Origin: Microtetraspora fusca
GTDB taxonomy: Bacteria > Actinomycetota > Actinomycetes > Streptosporangiales > Streptosporangiaceae
Assembly (NCBI RefSeq): GCF_001570365.1
Contig: NZ_BBYK01000038.1
Location: 542,787 to 606,786, forward strand
DNA length: 64,000 bases
Direction of reading: 5' to 3'
In this document: positions 34,873 to 43,600 of the stretch, one piece after another
Position numbering within the stretch: the first letter of the stretch is position 1
Layout of the letters: each line of letters starts with the position of its first letter
Notes under the pieces: generated by a model
Told to the model about the DNA's origin: nothing
Databases searched by the model: none
Seen by the model: the letters and a program-made list of their open reading frames with translations, nothing else
Program-made: the position numbers and the translations under genes

Positions 34873-35283
34873 TCAGCGGCAGTCGCGGCAGCGGCCGAAG
34901 ACGGTCAGGTGGCGGACGTCCGTCGCGAACCCCAGCTCGTCCTCCAGGGTGCCGACGAGCCCCTGGACCATCTCGGGCCGGACCTCGGTCACCTCGCCGC
35001 AGCCCCGGCACACGAGGTGCACGTGGTCGGCCTCGGACGCCAGATGGTAGGTCGGCGCGCCGTGCCCGAGATGGGTGTGGGTGACCATGCCGAGCTCTTC
35101 GAGGAGCTCCAGCGTGCGGTAGACGGTCGAGATGTTGACGCCGCGCGCCGTCTCCTGCACCCGCGAGCAGATGTCCTCCGGCGTCGCGTGACCGAGCGAG
35201 GAGACCGCCTCCAGCACCAGTTGACGCTGAGGTGTGACCCGGTAGCCGCGTGCCCGCAGCTCCTCGTGCCAAGTGTCGGTCAT
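34873..35283 (-). CDS. Fur family metal-responsive repressor
   Basis: A 136-residue Fur/Zur/PerR-type regulator. The winged helix is YRVTPQRQLVLEAVSSLGHA with recognition segment NISTVYRTLELLEELGMVTH; the dimer domain has the metal-binding H-x-H (DHVHLVCRGCGEV) and two CxxC pairs, CRGC and C-terminal CRDC, for structural zinc. Sequence alone does not tell iron from zinc; the CxxC pairs and the isolated position fit a Zur-like protein. ATG at 35283. The mini-ORF transcript starts divergently about 100 bases away. Confidence 0.92.
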   Translation of the reverse strand: MTDTWHEELRARGYRVTPQRQLVLEAVSSLGHATPEDICSRVQETARGVNISTVYRTLELLEELGMVTHTHLGHGAPTYHLASEADHVHLVCRGCGEVTEVRPEMVQGLVGTLEDELGFATDVRHLTVFGRCRDCR

Positions 35284-35344
35284 GCACAGAGTGTACGAGC
35301 CTATGGGCGACCGATCGGCATAAATCCGTCGCCGATTAATTCGG

Positions 35345-35373
35345 TTGCCGCCCCTCTGGACGTCGCATAGCGT
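35345..35373 (+). promoter_or_regulatory. Candidate promoter of the mini-ORF transcript
   Basis: TTGCCG (35345-35350), a 17-base spacer and TAGCGT (35368-35373) resemble a housekeeping actinobacterial promoter. Transcription would start near 35380, so the long Shine-Dalgarno sequence at 35385 would lie almost at the 5' end. Confidence 0.5.
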
Positions 35374-35379
35374 ACGAGG

Positions 35380-35610
35380 CACGCAGAAAGGAGGTGGTCC
35401 AAACAATGGTGATTCATAGTTGGACTAGCGAGGTGGCTGTCCGCTAGGACGCCGTCCATTCGGACCTCCGTCCGGATGTCGTACGACGTCCGGCGAATCC
35501 ACGACAGACACCGGAACCCCGGGCAGCCGGCGGTGTGGGACCCGTTCCCCGCCTTGGTCCAGCCGGCCCGCCTCACCCAGAGGTGGAGCGCGCCCGGGGT
35601 TCTTTCTTTT
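35380..35610 (+). ncRNA. Candidate structured RNA carrying a 13-codon ORF
   Basis: After the mini-ORF stop the sequence forms a hairpin at 35472-35493 (CCGGATGTCG with its complement, one G-U pair). Further on, GAACCCCGGGC (35514-35524) pairs with 35592-35602 and is followed by TTTCTTTT, a terminator-like end enclosing a 67-base internal region. Together with the candidate promoter this defines a transcript of about 230 bases. Its role is unknown: it could be a small RNA, a leader, or simply a short mRNA. The pairings are seen; transcription is inferred. Confidence 0.45.
35406..35447 (+). CDS. 13-residue mini-ORF with an extreme Shine-Dalgarno sequence
   Basis: The product would be MVIHSWTSEVAVR. 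The 16 bases AGAAAGGAGGTGGTCC (35385-35400) precede the ATG by five bases. They can pair with the entire 16-base 3' tail of 16S rRNA (complement AGAAAGGAGGTGATCC), with one G-U in place of A-U. Ordinary genes here use 4-6 matching bases. I recall short actinobacterial peptides ending in EVAVR behind a similar site, but this is unverified. It may be a leader peptide or a ribosome-binding RNA rather than a functional peptide. Confidence 0.55.
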   Translation: MVIHSWTSEVAVR

Positions 35611-35632
35611 CCCGTGAGGGTGGGGATCGGGG

Positions 35633-36640
35633 TCAGACGCCCAGAGCCTCGGGGTTGACGCAGTGCAGCGGCGGCTCTCCGCCGAGCAGGCGCACGATGT
35701 CCCCGCAAATCATCCGGCTGTGGTTCACCTCGGTGTCGTACGTCTCGCCGCCGATGCCCGGGGTCAGCACGACGTTGTCCATGCCGAGTAGAGGGCCGAC
35801 CAGAGGGTGGTGCGGATCCGGGGGGACGTGGTCGAGCGCCGCGCCGCCGAGATGTCCGGTCTTCAGAGCGCCGACCAGCGCCTCGGCGTCGTGGAACTCG
35901 GGGCGGGCGGTGTTGATGAAGATCGCTCCCGGCTTCATGGCGGCGAACTCGGCCGCGCCGATCATGGCGCCGGGCCGAGGGGTGCCGAACGCGCCCGGTG
36001 TGCCGAACGCGCCGCTGTCGCGGACGGGCACGCCGTGGACGGAGACCACGTCGGCCTCGGCGAGCAGCCGGTCGATGCCGGGCCGGGCCCGTGGCGTGTC
36101 TGGGCCGTGGGCGATCACGCGCATCCCGAGCCCCTTCATGCGCCAGGTGACCGCCCGCGCCGACGGGCCGCCGCCGACGATGCCGAAGGTCCGGCCGGCC
36201 AGCTCCCAGGACCGGTGCCGCTCGCGCTCCTCGCGCGTACGGCCGGCCCTGAGGTCGCCGTCGGCCACCAGCAGCCGGCGGTTCACGGCCAGCAGCAGCG
36301 CGAGGGTGAGCTCGGCGATGCCGTCGGCGTCGCGTCCGGGGGCGCACAGCACGGGGATGCCCCGGGCCGTGGCCGCCGCGATGTCCACGTTGACCGGCTC
36401 CGCTCGCGTGCAGGCGACCGCCATCAGGGGCAGGTCGAGCACCGGCCCGCCGACCTCGTCTCCGTCGGTGATGAGGATGCGGGCGTGCTCCTCCGCCAGC
36501 CGGGCGGCCAGCTCCGCCGCCGGGTAGCGGCCCGGCGGGCGCTGGACCGGGACCGGCTCGTAGATCACCTCGGCCAGCTCACGCAGCCGGGCCCACGCGG
36601 GACCCCGCATCGGCGCCAGCACCAACGCCCGTGGTCTCAT
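35633..36640 (-). CDS. D-2-hydroxyacid dehydrogenase-like protein lacking the catalytic His
   Basis: A 335-residue protein of the phosphoglycerate-dehydrogenase-like family: substrate domain at both ends and an inserted Rossmann domain (RTFGIVGGGPSARAVTWRMK, GPDTPRARP). The usual catalytic triad is not intact. NTARP replaces N-x-A-R-G, LDHVPPDPHHPL stands where LDV-x-x-x-E-P is expected, and LTPGIGGET has Gly in place of the essential His of TPH-x-x-G. The glycine loop is also unusual. It may have another reaction, or bind a ligand only. ATG at 36640. Confidence 0.85.
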   Translation of the reverse strand: MRPRALVLAPMRGPAWARLRELAEVIYEPVPVQRPPGRYPAAELAARLAEEHARILITDGDEVGGPVLDLPLMAVACTRAEPVNVDIAAATARGIPVLCAPGRDADGIAELTLALLLAVNRRLLVADGDLRAGRTREERERHRSWELAGRTFGIVGGGPSARAVTWRMKGLGMRVIAHGPDTPRARPGIDRLLAEADVVSVHGVPVRDSGAFGTPGAFGTPRPGAMIGAAEFAAMKPGAIFINTARPEFHDAEALVGALKTGHLGGAALDHVPPDPHHPLVGPLLGMDNVVLTPGIGGETYDTEVNHSRMICGDIVRLLGGEPPLHCVNPEALGV

Positions 36641-36796
36641 CGCATCTCCTCGTCCGCCGGTCGGTATCCGCCCGTGACATCGGTCCGTACATGTCGGCCC
36701 GTATGGGTCGGTGCGTAGATATCGCCCGGAAACGGCGCGGCGTGACAGCCGGACTCCGCGCGGCGTGACGAGCCGTGCGGCGAGGAGGGCGCGGGC

Positions 36797-37294
36797 CTAC
36801 TCGTCCGGGGTGAAGTCGGCGACCTTCTTCAGCTCGGCCGACGTGTGCGACTGCAGCGGGTGCCCCATGGCCGCCATGTCGTACGCGTACATCAGGTTGC
36901 CGTTGACCAGCCCGTACAGCCGGTGGCCGGCCGAGTAGTCCTTCGCGGTGTCGGTGCGGGCGACCAGGTCGGTGCGCAGCTCGATCTTGTGGAAGACGAC
37001 CTCGCCCAGGTAGATCTCCACGATGCCGGTCGGATGCGCGATGCAGACCTCGAGCTGCCGCTCCGGCTGGATGCGCCAGAAGCCCGACTCGGTCGCCAGC
37101 GGCCGTACCTTGGCGCCCTCGTCGTCGAGCAGCCAGGTCCGGCTGTTGTACGTCAGGAAGGGCTTGCCGTTGTGCCCGAAAACGATCTCCTGCCCGAAGT
37201 TCGCGCTCTCCATCGTGGGGTAGCCGACCACGCCGGCTCCCTCCCAGCGGCCGAGCAGGAAGGCGATCGGCTCAAGGTCAGGGTGTACGTCCAT
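36797..37294 (-). CDS. Nitrobindin family heme-binding protein (DUF1794)
   Basis: A 165-residue beta-barrel of the FABP/nitrobindin type. The N-terminal motif LLGRWEGAGVVGYPTMES corresponds to the family G-x-W-x-G-x-G pattern; the C-terminal region MAAMGHPLQSHTSAELKKV supplies the expected heme-ligand His. Relatives bind ferric heme and react with nitric oxide or peroxynitrite. Cytoplasmic; start ATG at 37294. Confidence 0.92.
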   Translation of the reverse strand: MDVHPDLEPIAFLLGRWEGAGVVGYPTMESANFGQEIVFGHNGKPFLTYNSRTWLLDDEGAKVRPLATESGFWRIQPERQLEVCIAHPTGIVEIYLGEVVFHKIELRTDLVARTDTAKDYSAGHRLYGLVNGNLMYAYDMAAMGHPLQSHTSAELKKVADFTPDE

Positions 37295-37396
37295 AAGACA
37301 GGAGCTTAGGGCGTGTTCCGGGCGTCCGCCCCGGTCGTCGATCCTCGCCGCCAATGTCCATCTTGTACGGCTTTGCGGCGGATGTAGGCTGCGGGC

Positions 37397-37759
37397 ATGG
37401 CACGATCTCTGGTCATCAAGGTCACGGCCGGGGCGGACGCGCCGGAGCGGTGCAACCAGGCCTTCAACGTCGCGGTCGCGGCCCTGGTCAGCGGCGTACC
37501 GGTCTCCCTGTGGCTGACCGGCGAGTCCTCCTGGTTCGCCCTCCCGGGCCGGGCCAAGGAGTTCAACCTGGAGGAGGCCGCCCCGCTGGCTGACCTACTC
37601 GACGCGGTGCTCGCCGGGGGCAAGGTCACGCTCTGCACCCAGTGTGCGGCGCGGCGCGGCATCACCGTGGACGACGTGATCGACGGCGTCCGGATCGCGG
37701 GCGCGTCCACGTTCGTCGAGGAGATCCTCGGCGACGACGTCCAGGCCCTGGTGTACTGA
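37397..37759 (+). CDS. DsrE family sulfur-relay-like protein
   Basis: A 120-residue protein with the DsrE/F fold: LVIKVTAGADAPERCNQAFN, VAVAALVSGVPVSLWLTGES and a Cys pair in KVTLCTQCAARRGITVDDV. DsrE-like proteins transfer sulfane sulfur or act as peroxiredoxin-like partners; the exact role here is not known. ATG at 37397, divergent from the nitrobindin gene. Confidence 0.88.
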   Translation: MARSLVIKVTAGADAPERCNQAFNVAVAALVSGVPVSLWLTGESSWFALPGRAKEFNLEEAAPLADLLDAVLAGGKVTLCTQCAARRGITVDDVIDGVRIAGASTFVEEILGDDVQALVY

Positions 37760-37832
37760 CCCGCGCCGCTCCCGCGGCGGCTCCGGGAAGAACGGCCGCG
37801 GGAAGGCGGGGCGTACGGCCCGCCGGGCGGGT

Positions 37833-38540
37833 TCAGGCGGGCAGGACGGCGGCGAGCCGCTCCTCGCGCAGCCGCTGGTACCAGGTGTCGTCGATCGGGG
37901 CGAGCGGCCCGACCGTCCAGGCGAGCAACAGGTCGGCGAGAGCCGGGTTGCGGGCCAGCGCGGGGCCGTGCAGGTAGGTGCCGATCACCTTGCCCGCATA
38001 ACAGCCCTCGGTGCCGTCGCCGTTGCCCGTGCCGACGATCGTCCGCGACAGCGGCCGCACGCCCGGCCCCAGCCGGGTGACGCCCATGTGGTTCTCGAAG
38101 CCGGTCAGCGTGGGCAGGCCCAGCGCCGGATCGACCTCCGCGGCCAGCTCGCCGACCGCGCGGCGCTCCCCGCGGCCTGAGCTGATGTCCAGAAGGCCGA
38201 GGCCGGGCACCGGCTGGCCCTCCTCACCGCCGAAGACCGACCCCATGATCTGGTAGCCCGCGCAGACGGCCAGGAGCGCGGCCCCGTGGGCGACGGCACG
38301 GTTGAGGCCGCCGTCCTTGCGCAGCCGTTCGGCGCCCAGGATCTGCGGGCGGTCCTCGCCGCCGCCGATCAGGTAGATGTCCCCCTGATCGGGCACCGGG
38401 TCGGACGAGCGCACGTGGACCGTCTCGACCGACAGGCCGCGCGCGCGGGCCCGCTGCTCCAGGATCAGGACGTTGCCCTGGTCACCGTACGTGCTGAGCA
38501 GGTCCGGATAGATCCAGACGAGGCGAACGTGAGAGGTCAT
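37833..38540 (-). CDS. gatD: Lipid II isoglutaminyl synthase, glutaminase subunit
   Basis: A 235-residue class I glutamine amidotransferase-like subunit. With MurT it amidates the alpha-carboxyl of D-Glu in lipid II, supplying ammonia from glutamine. Nucleophile Cys in LLAVCAGYQIMGS, substrate-binding IYLIGGGEDRPQILGAERL, and the His-containing GTYLHGPALARNP are present. ATG at 38540, 33 bases after the murT stop: a two-gene operon. Confidence 0.95.
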   Translation of the reverse strand: MTSHVRLVWIYPDLLSTYGDQGNVLILEQRARARGLSVETVHVRSSDPVPDQGDIYLIGGGEDRPQILGAERLRKDGGLNRAVAHGAALLAVCAGYQIMGSVFGGEEGQPVPGLGLLDISSGRGERRAVGELAAEVDPALGLPTLTGFENHMGVTRLGPGVRPLSRTIVGTGNGDGTEGCYAGKVIGTYLHGPALARNPALADLLLAWTVGPLAPIDDTWYQRLREERLAAVLPA

Positions 38541-38573
38541 GCCGGGACTCCACTCGTCGGGCGGCGGCCGTGG

Positions 38574-39803
38574 TCACTCCGCACGGCCGAACTCCGTACG
38601 GATCTGCTGGAAGGCGGTGTAGTTGGCGATCACGTCGATGCGGCCGGGCGGCAGCACGGCGACCGCCTGTCCGAACGAGTCGCAGAGCTGGAACGGCACC
38701 CCGGCGACGTACAGCCGGAGGGCGAGGTCGCGGCGGCGCTCCCCGGTCACCAGGACGGGACGCCCGCGCAGGATCCGGTAGTCCACGTCCCAGAGCCAGG
38801 ACGTGTCACGTCCGTCGGGTCCCTGCGCGTTGACCGACAGGATGATCGGCAGCGAGGGGTCGGCGACGTCGAACGCCTCCAGCCAGCCGGCGGGGTTCTT
38901 GGCGAGCAGCAGCCGCAGCGACCGGCCGTCGCGCTCGACCGTGGTGTAGCGCCCGGCGACCGAGGTCACCTCGCGCAGCCCCAGGAGGGCGTGGCCGGGT
39001 TCGAGCCCGAACGCCGCCACGGTGGCGAGGGCGATCGCGGCGTTCGACCGGTTCGCCTGGCCGGGAAGCTGCAGGTCCAGCCGCCACCGCTGGCCGCGCG
39101 GGTCGATCACGTCCTCGCCGTCGAGCACCCAGGACGGCGTGGGACGGCGGAAGGCGCACTCCCGGCAGGCCCAGTCGACGCCCTTGCGGTCGAGCGGCCC
39201 TCCGCACTCCGGGCAGCACCAGGAGTCCTCGCGCCAGCGCTGGCCCGCGGACACCCAGGTGACCCTGGCCGAGCCGGTCGCCGCCCAGGTGACCAGCGGA
39301 TCGTCGCAGTTGGCGATCACCAGCGTGGGCTGCGCGGCGAGGGCGCGGCGCCACTTCTGGGCGAGCAGCCAGATCTCCGCGGCGCGGTCCATCTGGTCGC
39401 GGCTGAGGTTCATCAGGCAGACGACACCGGCCCGCGTGGTGTCGAGCACCTCGGGGAGGTACTTCTCGTCGACCTCCAGCACGGCGTACGGCGCGTCCTT
39501 CGCCGTGGAGAGCGCCGATACGTGACCGGCGGGCATGTTGGCGCCGAAGGCGTTGGTGGCCACCTCGCCCAGTTGCCGCAGGGCAGAGGTGATCAGACGG
39601 GTGGTCGTGGTCTTGCCGTTGGTGGCGCTGACCAGGGCGAGCCTGCGGTCCGCCGCGAGCTGGCGCAGCAGGTCCGGCTCCAGCATCAACCCGACCCGTC
39701 CGCCGATCACCGAGCCGTCGCCGCGCCCGGTGGCCCGGGACAGGGTCGCGGCCGTACGGCCCAGAGCACTGGCGAGCTGCGCCCGCAACGGAAGCTGACT
39801 CAT
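38574..39803 (-). CDS. murT: Lipid II isoglutaminyl synthase, MurT subunit
   Basis: A 409-residue Mur-ligase-related enzyme. The ATP loop is LVSATNGKTTTTRLI; the Mur-like central domain includes NLSRDQMDRAAEIWLLAQKW. A zinc ribbon inserted in the central domain has CCPECGG and CRECAF. The C-terminal DUF1727 domain contains DVDYRILRGRPVLVTGERR. It activates the D-Glu carboxyl for amidation by GatD in peptidoglycan precursor modification. ATG at 39803. Confidence 0.95.
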   Translation of the reverse strand: MSQLPLRAQLASALGRTAATLSRATGRGDGSVIGGRVGLMLEPDLLRQLAADRRLALVSATNGKTTTTRLITSALRQLGEVATNAFGANMPAGHVSALSTAKDAPYAVLEVDEKYLPEVLDTTRAGVVCLMNLSRDQMDRAAEIWLLAQKWRRALAAQPTLVIANCDDPLVTWAATGSARVTWVSAGQRWREDSWCCPECGGPLDRKGVDWACRECAFRRPTPSWVLDGEDVIDPRGQRWRLDLQLPGQANRSNAAIALATVAAFGLEPGHALLGLREVTSVAGRYTTVERDGRSLRLLLAKNPAGWLEAFDVADPSLPIILSVNAQGPDGRDTSWLWDVDYRILRGRPVLVTGERRRDLALRLYVAGVPFQLCDSFGQAVAVLPPGRIDVIANYTAFQQIRTEFGRAE

Positions 39804-39944
39804 GCGCTCCTCCTCATGCCGCTCACCATAATGCGCGGATCGATCCTATTCGGATTCGTCCAGGTCACCGCCTCGGCGTAGGGTCGGGGGCGCACACGAA
39901 AACGCGGCCCGGTTGGTAGCCCGGGCGAGTTCTTCGTATCCGCC

Positions 39945-40014
39945 CTCTCCAGGGATGTCCGGTGTGCCGGTCAGCGGCCTCGTCAGGCCGTCGTTCGGCA
40001 TACGCACTGGAGAG
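39945..40014 (+). promoter_or_regulatory. Candidate cis-regulatory RNA masking the start site of a YjdF-family gene
   Basis: Three nested stems end five bases before the ATG at 40020. The outer stem pairs CTCTCCAG (39945-39952) with CTGGAGAG (40007-40014). The middle stem pairs GTGTGCCG (39962-39969) with 39996-40003, with one G-U. The inner hairpin is CGGCCT-CGTC-AGGCCG (39975-39990). The right arm of the outer stem contains GGAG, the only Shine-Dalgarno sequence, so the folded form would block translation. In Firmicutes yjdF genes are preceded by a riboswitch; whether this is related is unknown. Confidence 0.6.
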
Positions 40015-40019
40015 CAGCG

Positions 40020-40436
40020 ATGGTCATCCTGTCCGTCTTCTTCGATTCCCCGTTCTGGGTCGGCGTACTGGAGATCCAGGAGAACGGGGAGCTTCGGGCG
40101 GTCCGTTTCGTGTTCGGCTCCGAGCCCACCGATCCCGAGCTTTACGAGTTCCTCATGCGCAACGGCGTGGCCCTGCTGGAGCGGGCCGCGTCCGCCCCGC
40201 CGGTGAGCGCGAAGGCGTCGGCGGACCGGCGGCCCAACCCCAAGCGGGCCGCCAAGCTCGCGAGCCGGGCGGTCAGGACGATGCGGAGCACCGCCTCCCA
40301 GGAGGCGATGCGGCTGGAACTGGAGAGCCGCAAGCGCGAAGCGGCGGCCGACCGCAAGGCCGGCAGGAAGGCCGATGAGGAGCACCGCCGGGAGGTGGCC
40401 CGCCGCAAGCGGATCGAGCGCAAACGGGACCGGTGA
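40020..40436 (+). CDS. YjdF family protein (DUF2992), putative RNA-binding
   Basis: A 138-residue protein. The N-terminal half has the YjdF pattern: LSVFFDSPFWVGVLEIQENG, RFVFGSEPTDPELYEFLM. The C-terminal half is a long Lys/Arg-rich helix (NPKRAAKLASRAVRTMRSTA to the end), which suits nucleic-acid binding. Function is not established in any organism. ATG at 40020, with GGAG inside the predicted leader stem. Single-gene unit between divergent murT and the convergent HerA gene. Confidence 0.85.
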   Translation: MVILSVFFDSPFWVGVLEIQENGELRAVRFVFGSEPTDPELYEFLMRNGVALLERAASAPPVSAKASADRRPNPKRAAKLASRAVRTMRSTASQEAMRLELESRKREAAADRKAGRKADEEHRREVARRKRIERKRDR

Positions 40437-40524
40437 GCCCTGCCGCCGCCGACGTCCACGGTCAGTACCGCCAGTGCGCTGTCCGCACACGTTCACCGGG
40501 ATCGAGGGAACGGAGCGGAAGGGA

Positions 40525-40574
40525 GCGAGGACCGGAGCGAAGGCCCAGCGAAGCGGGCTTCGCGAGGACCGGAG
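40525..40574. repeat. Short direct repeat downstream of the YjdF-family gene
   Basis: GCGAGGACCGGAG occurs at 40525-40537 and again at 40562-40574. The 187-base region (40437-40623) separates convergent genes and has no coding sequence; GAAGCGGGCTTC between the copies can form a small hairpin. Confidence 0.4.
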
Positions 40575-40623
40575 ATTCCTTCCGGCGAAGTGACCGACCC
40601 GGCCGAGGTTCGTGGACAGCGCA

Positions 40624-43600
40624 TCAGTCGGGGAAGGAGAGCTCGGCCGGGGCGTCGCCGTCGAAGGGGAGCACGAACCGGCGCGGCCAGGACAGCACGG
40701 TCTCCAGCCAGCCCGCCCCCATGGTCTGGGCGACGTACCGGAGGCGCTCACGCGGCTCCACGGCGATGGCGACGGTCGTGATGTCCCGCTGGATGCCCTC
40801 GTGCTCGTCGTCGCCCAGGATGACCCGCCAGGCGAGCGCCCGGTTGCGGTCCACCTCCATGGACAGCGGGTGGTGGCGCAACGCCTTGGCGCGGTGGCCG
40901 AGCAGCTCCGTGCGGACCGCGGCGCTCCGGGGCGTCCGGCCCGGTGCCGCGTCGCCCGTCCCGTCGTGGTCCGCACGATCGGTCCCGGTCTCGTCGCCCT
41001 CGTCCTGGTCGGCGGGCCCGCCGCACGCCCCGTTGACCCCCTGGTGCGGGTACGGCCGCCCGGACGGGTCGGTGCCGAACAGCGCGTACTCCATGACGGG
41101 GGCCGGGCTGCGCAGGTTGGGCGCCGGGTGCCCGAAGGGGAACAGCCGCTCGACCTCGTGCAACCAGCGCACCTGGGGGATCACCCAGGCGGCTCCCGGC
41201 CTCTCGCCCGCCTGTGTGGGCCCCGTCCGGCCCGAGGGGCGCGCGGGGACCACCGGCTGCGGTCGCCGGGTGGGCTCCTCCGCTCCCCCGACCGCCCTCT
41301 CGGCTGCCTCCTCCTCGTCGCCCGGCTCGTCGTCGGCCCCCGCCGAAGGCTCGGGTGTGAGGCCGGGTCCGGCACCCGCCGAAGGCTCCGGCGTGAGACC
41401 CGGTCCGGCGTTCTCTCCCGCCATCGTGACCGCCGCGGGCACGGACACCGCCGAGGCCACATGTTCCGCCCCGGCCGGTACGGCGCGCGCGGCCGGGCAG
41501 GCGGGGACCGAACCGGCGGCGGCGTGTGGCGCGGCCACGGATTGCGACACTGCGGCGGACTGCGACGCGGCGGCGGCGGAGTCGAGCAGCGCGGCGGCGA
41601 CCTCGGCCGCCTTCTCGGTGAGGAGCGCGGGGTCGAACCAGGTCCGCAGGGACCAGGCGCGGCGCGCCACGCACCGCTCCACCAGCGTGGCGAGAAGGCA
41701 CTCGCGACGCTTGGGAGGCAGCTCCGCCCAGATGTCGGCGAGGATGCGCGGCACGCCCGGCAACGGCCGGTTCGTCACGAACGCCAGCACGACCGTGTCG
41801 GTCCAGATGCGCAACCACGCCCATTCGGGCGCGACCGCGAGCAGGTCCGCCTCACGGAGCTCGAAGAGCGTGCACGCCTTGCCGGTACGGCACTCGCGCC
41901 CGCAGGCGGCCGAGCGGCGGCCGCAGATGGGCGGGATGGGGCTGAGCATGGCGCGCTCACGGCCCTCGCCCAGCGGGACCTGGACGCGCAGCGGGCGGTC
42001 CATGCCGTCGGCGAACACGGCGGCGTACCCGGGCTGGAGCGAGACGACCTGGCGGGACTGGTCCTCGCTGAGGTTCATGGCGGCCCCGACGAGCTGCCGG
42101 TCGTCCTCGGCGGGCAGCCGGTGCACGACCTTCAGCGCCGTGTTCTTGACCACGTCCGAGACCAGCTTGGTGGGGATCTGCTCCGCCACGATGATGCCCT
42201 CGCCGTACGCGCGGATCTCGGCGAGCATCCCGGCGAGCAGCTCGACGGCGTGGGTGGAGGCGCGCTGCGCGCCGCGGTCGCGGAGCAGCCGGTGCGCCTC
42301 CTCGATCACGATGACGTGCCTGAGGCCGCCGCCGCCCTCCTCATGGGACAGCTCCTGCCGGGCGCGCATCCGCAGGTGCTCGACGATGCGGATGATCAGC
42401 GTGCCCATGAGGAACGCCTTGTCCTCGTCGTTGGCCACGTCCTCGATCGCGAGCACGACGTTCCGCTGGAGCAGGCCGCCGATGTCCGCCGGGTGGCCGC
42501 CCTCGAAGAACCGGCCGGCGCTGCCGACCCGGAGGCTGCGCAGCCGGAGGCTGATGAACCCCTCGACGTCGGCCTGCACCTCGTTGCCGTACCCGATCTC
42601 CTGGATCACCTCCAGGGCGTGCTGCTGGAGCTGCTCCAGGGTCGGTACCGCGGGCTGGACCGCGGCTCCGGGGATGCCGCCTCCGGTGACCACGTCCCAC
42701 CCGTTGGCCTCGTAGACCCGCTGCAGGGCCAGGGACATGATCTGCGGGAACGGCTCCTCGGCGTCGAACGCGGCCATGAACAGGGCGCGCACCATGTCGA
42801 TGTGCGCCTGCACGGGATAGCCCGGCTCGGGCGCGAGCGGGTTCACGCTGAACGGCACGTTGTCCGGCGCCGAGGGGTTGATCACCGTGAGCGGGGCCAG
42901 GTGCTCGACCCGGCCGGCCATGGCGGCGTACTCGGACTTGGCCGGCTCGATGGCGAGCCACGGGATGCCGGCCTTGGTGAGCTCCTCGAGCAGGTGCCGT
43001 ACGGTCTGCGACTTGCCCGATCCGGTGGCGCCCGTGACGAAGGCGTGCCGGTTGAGCGTGGCGAGCGGGACCCGGAACGTGCCGACCGCGCGGTCCTGCC
43101 CGTCCACGATCGCGCCGAGGTCGATCGTCTCGCCGCTCGTGCTGTCCGCCTCGCTGGTCACGTCGAAGAAGCCGGCGTCGAGCACGCGTACGCCGGGGAC
43201 CTCGCGGCGCGGCAGCCCGGCCAGCGCCGCCAGCGCGCCCGCCGTGGCCGCGAACGGCGCGGCGGCCCCGTCGGCGGGGTCCTGCAGGGTGACGTGGAGC
43301 GCCTCGGCGAAGCCGTACCCGGACTCGGGCGAGGAGCCGTGCGGCGAGCCGGAGCGGACCGGCTCGGACAGCAGCGGCCCCGACATGGCGCTGCGCAGCC
43401 GGTACGGGTGGTGGCTCATCTCGACGGAGCCGACCAGGACGGGGGCGATCTGCCGCAGTTCGTCCGGACCGGCGGCGCCGGCGAGGACCCGGACGTTCCA
43501 CAGCCCGGCCTCGCGGAAGGCATCGAGCTCCTGCATCCGGCGCTCGGCCCGCTCGGCGTCGAACCGCGACCGCTCCGAGGCGTCGCCGTACTGGCGGAGC

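Noticed and set aside
41339-41412. Duplicated segment in the HerA-like gene as a mobile repeat
   Set aside because: It is an in-frame duplication of AGPGLTPEPSAG inside a disordered linker.
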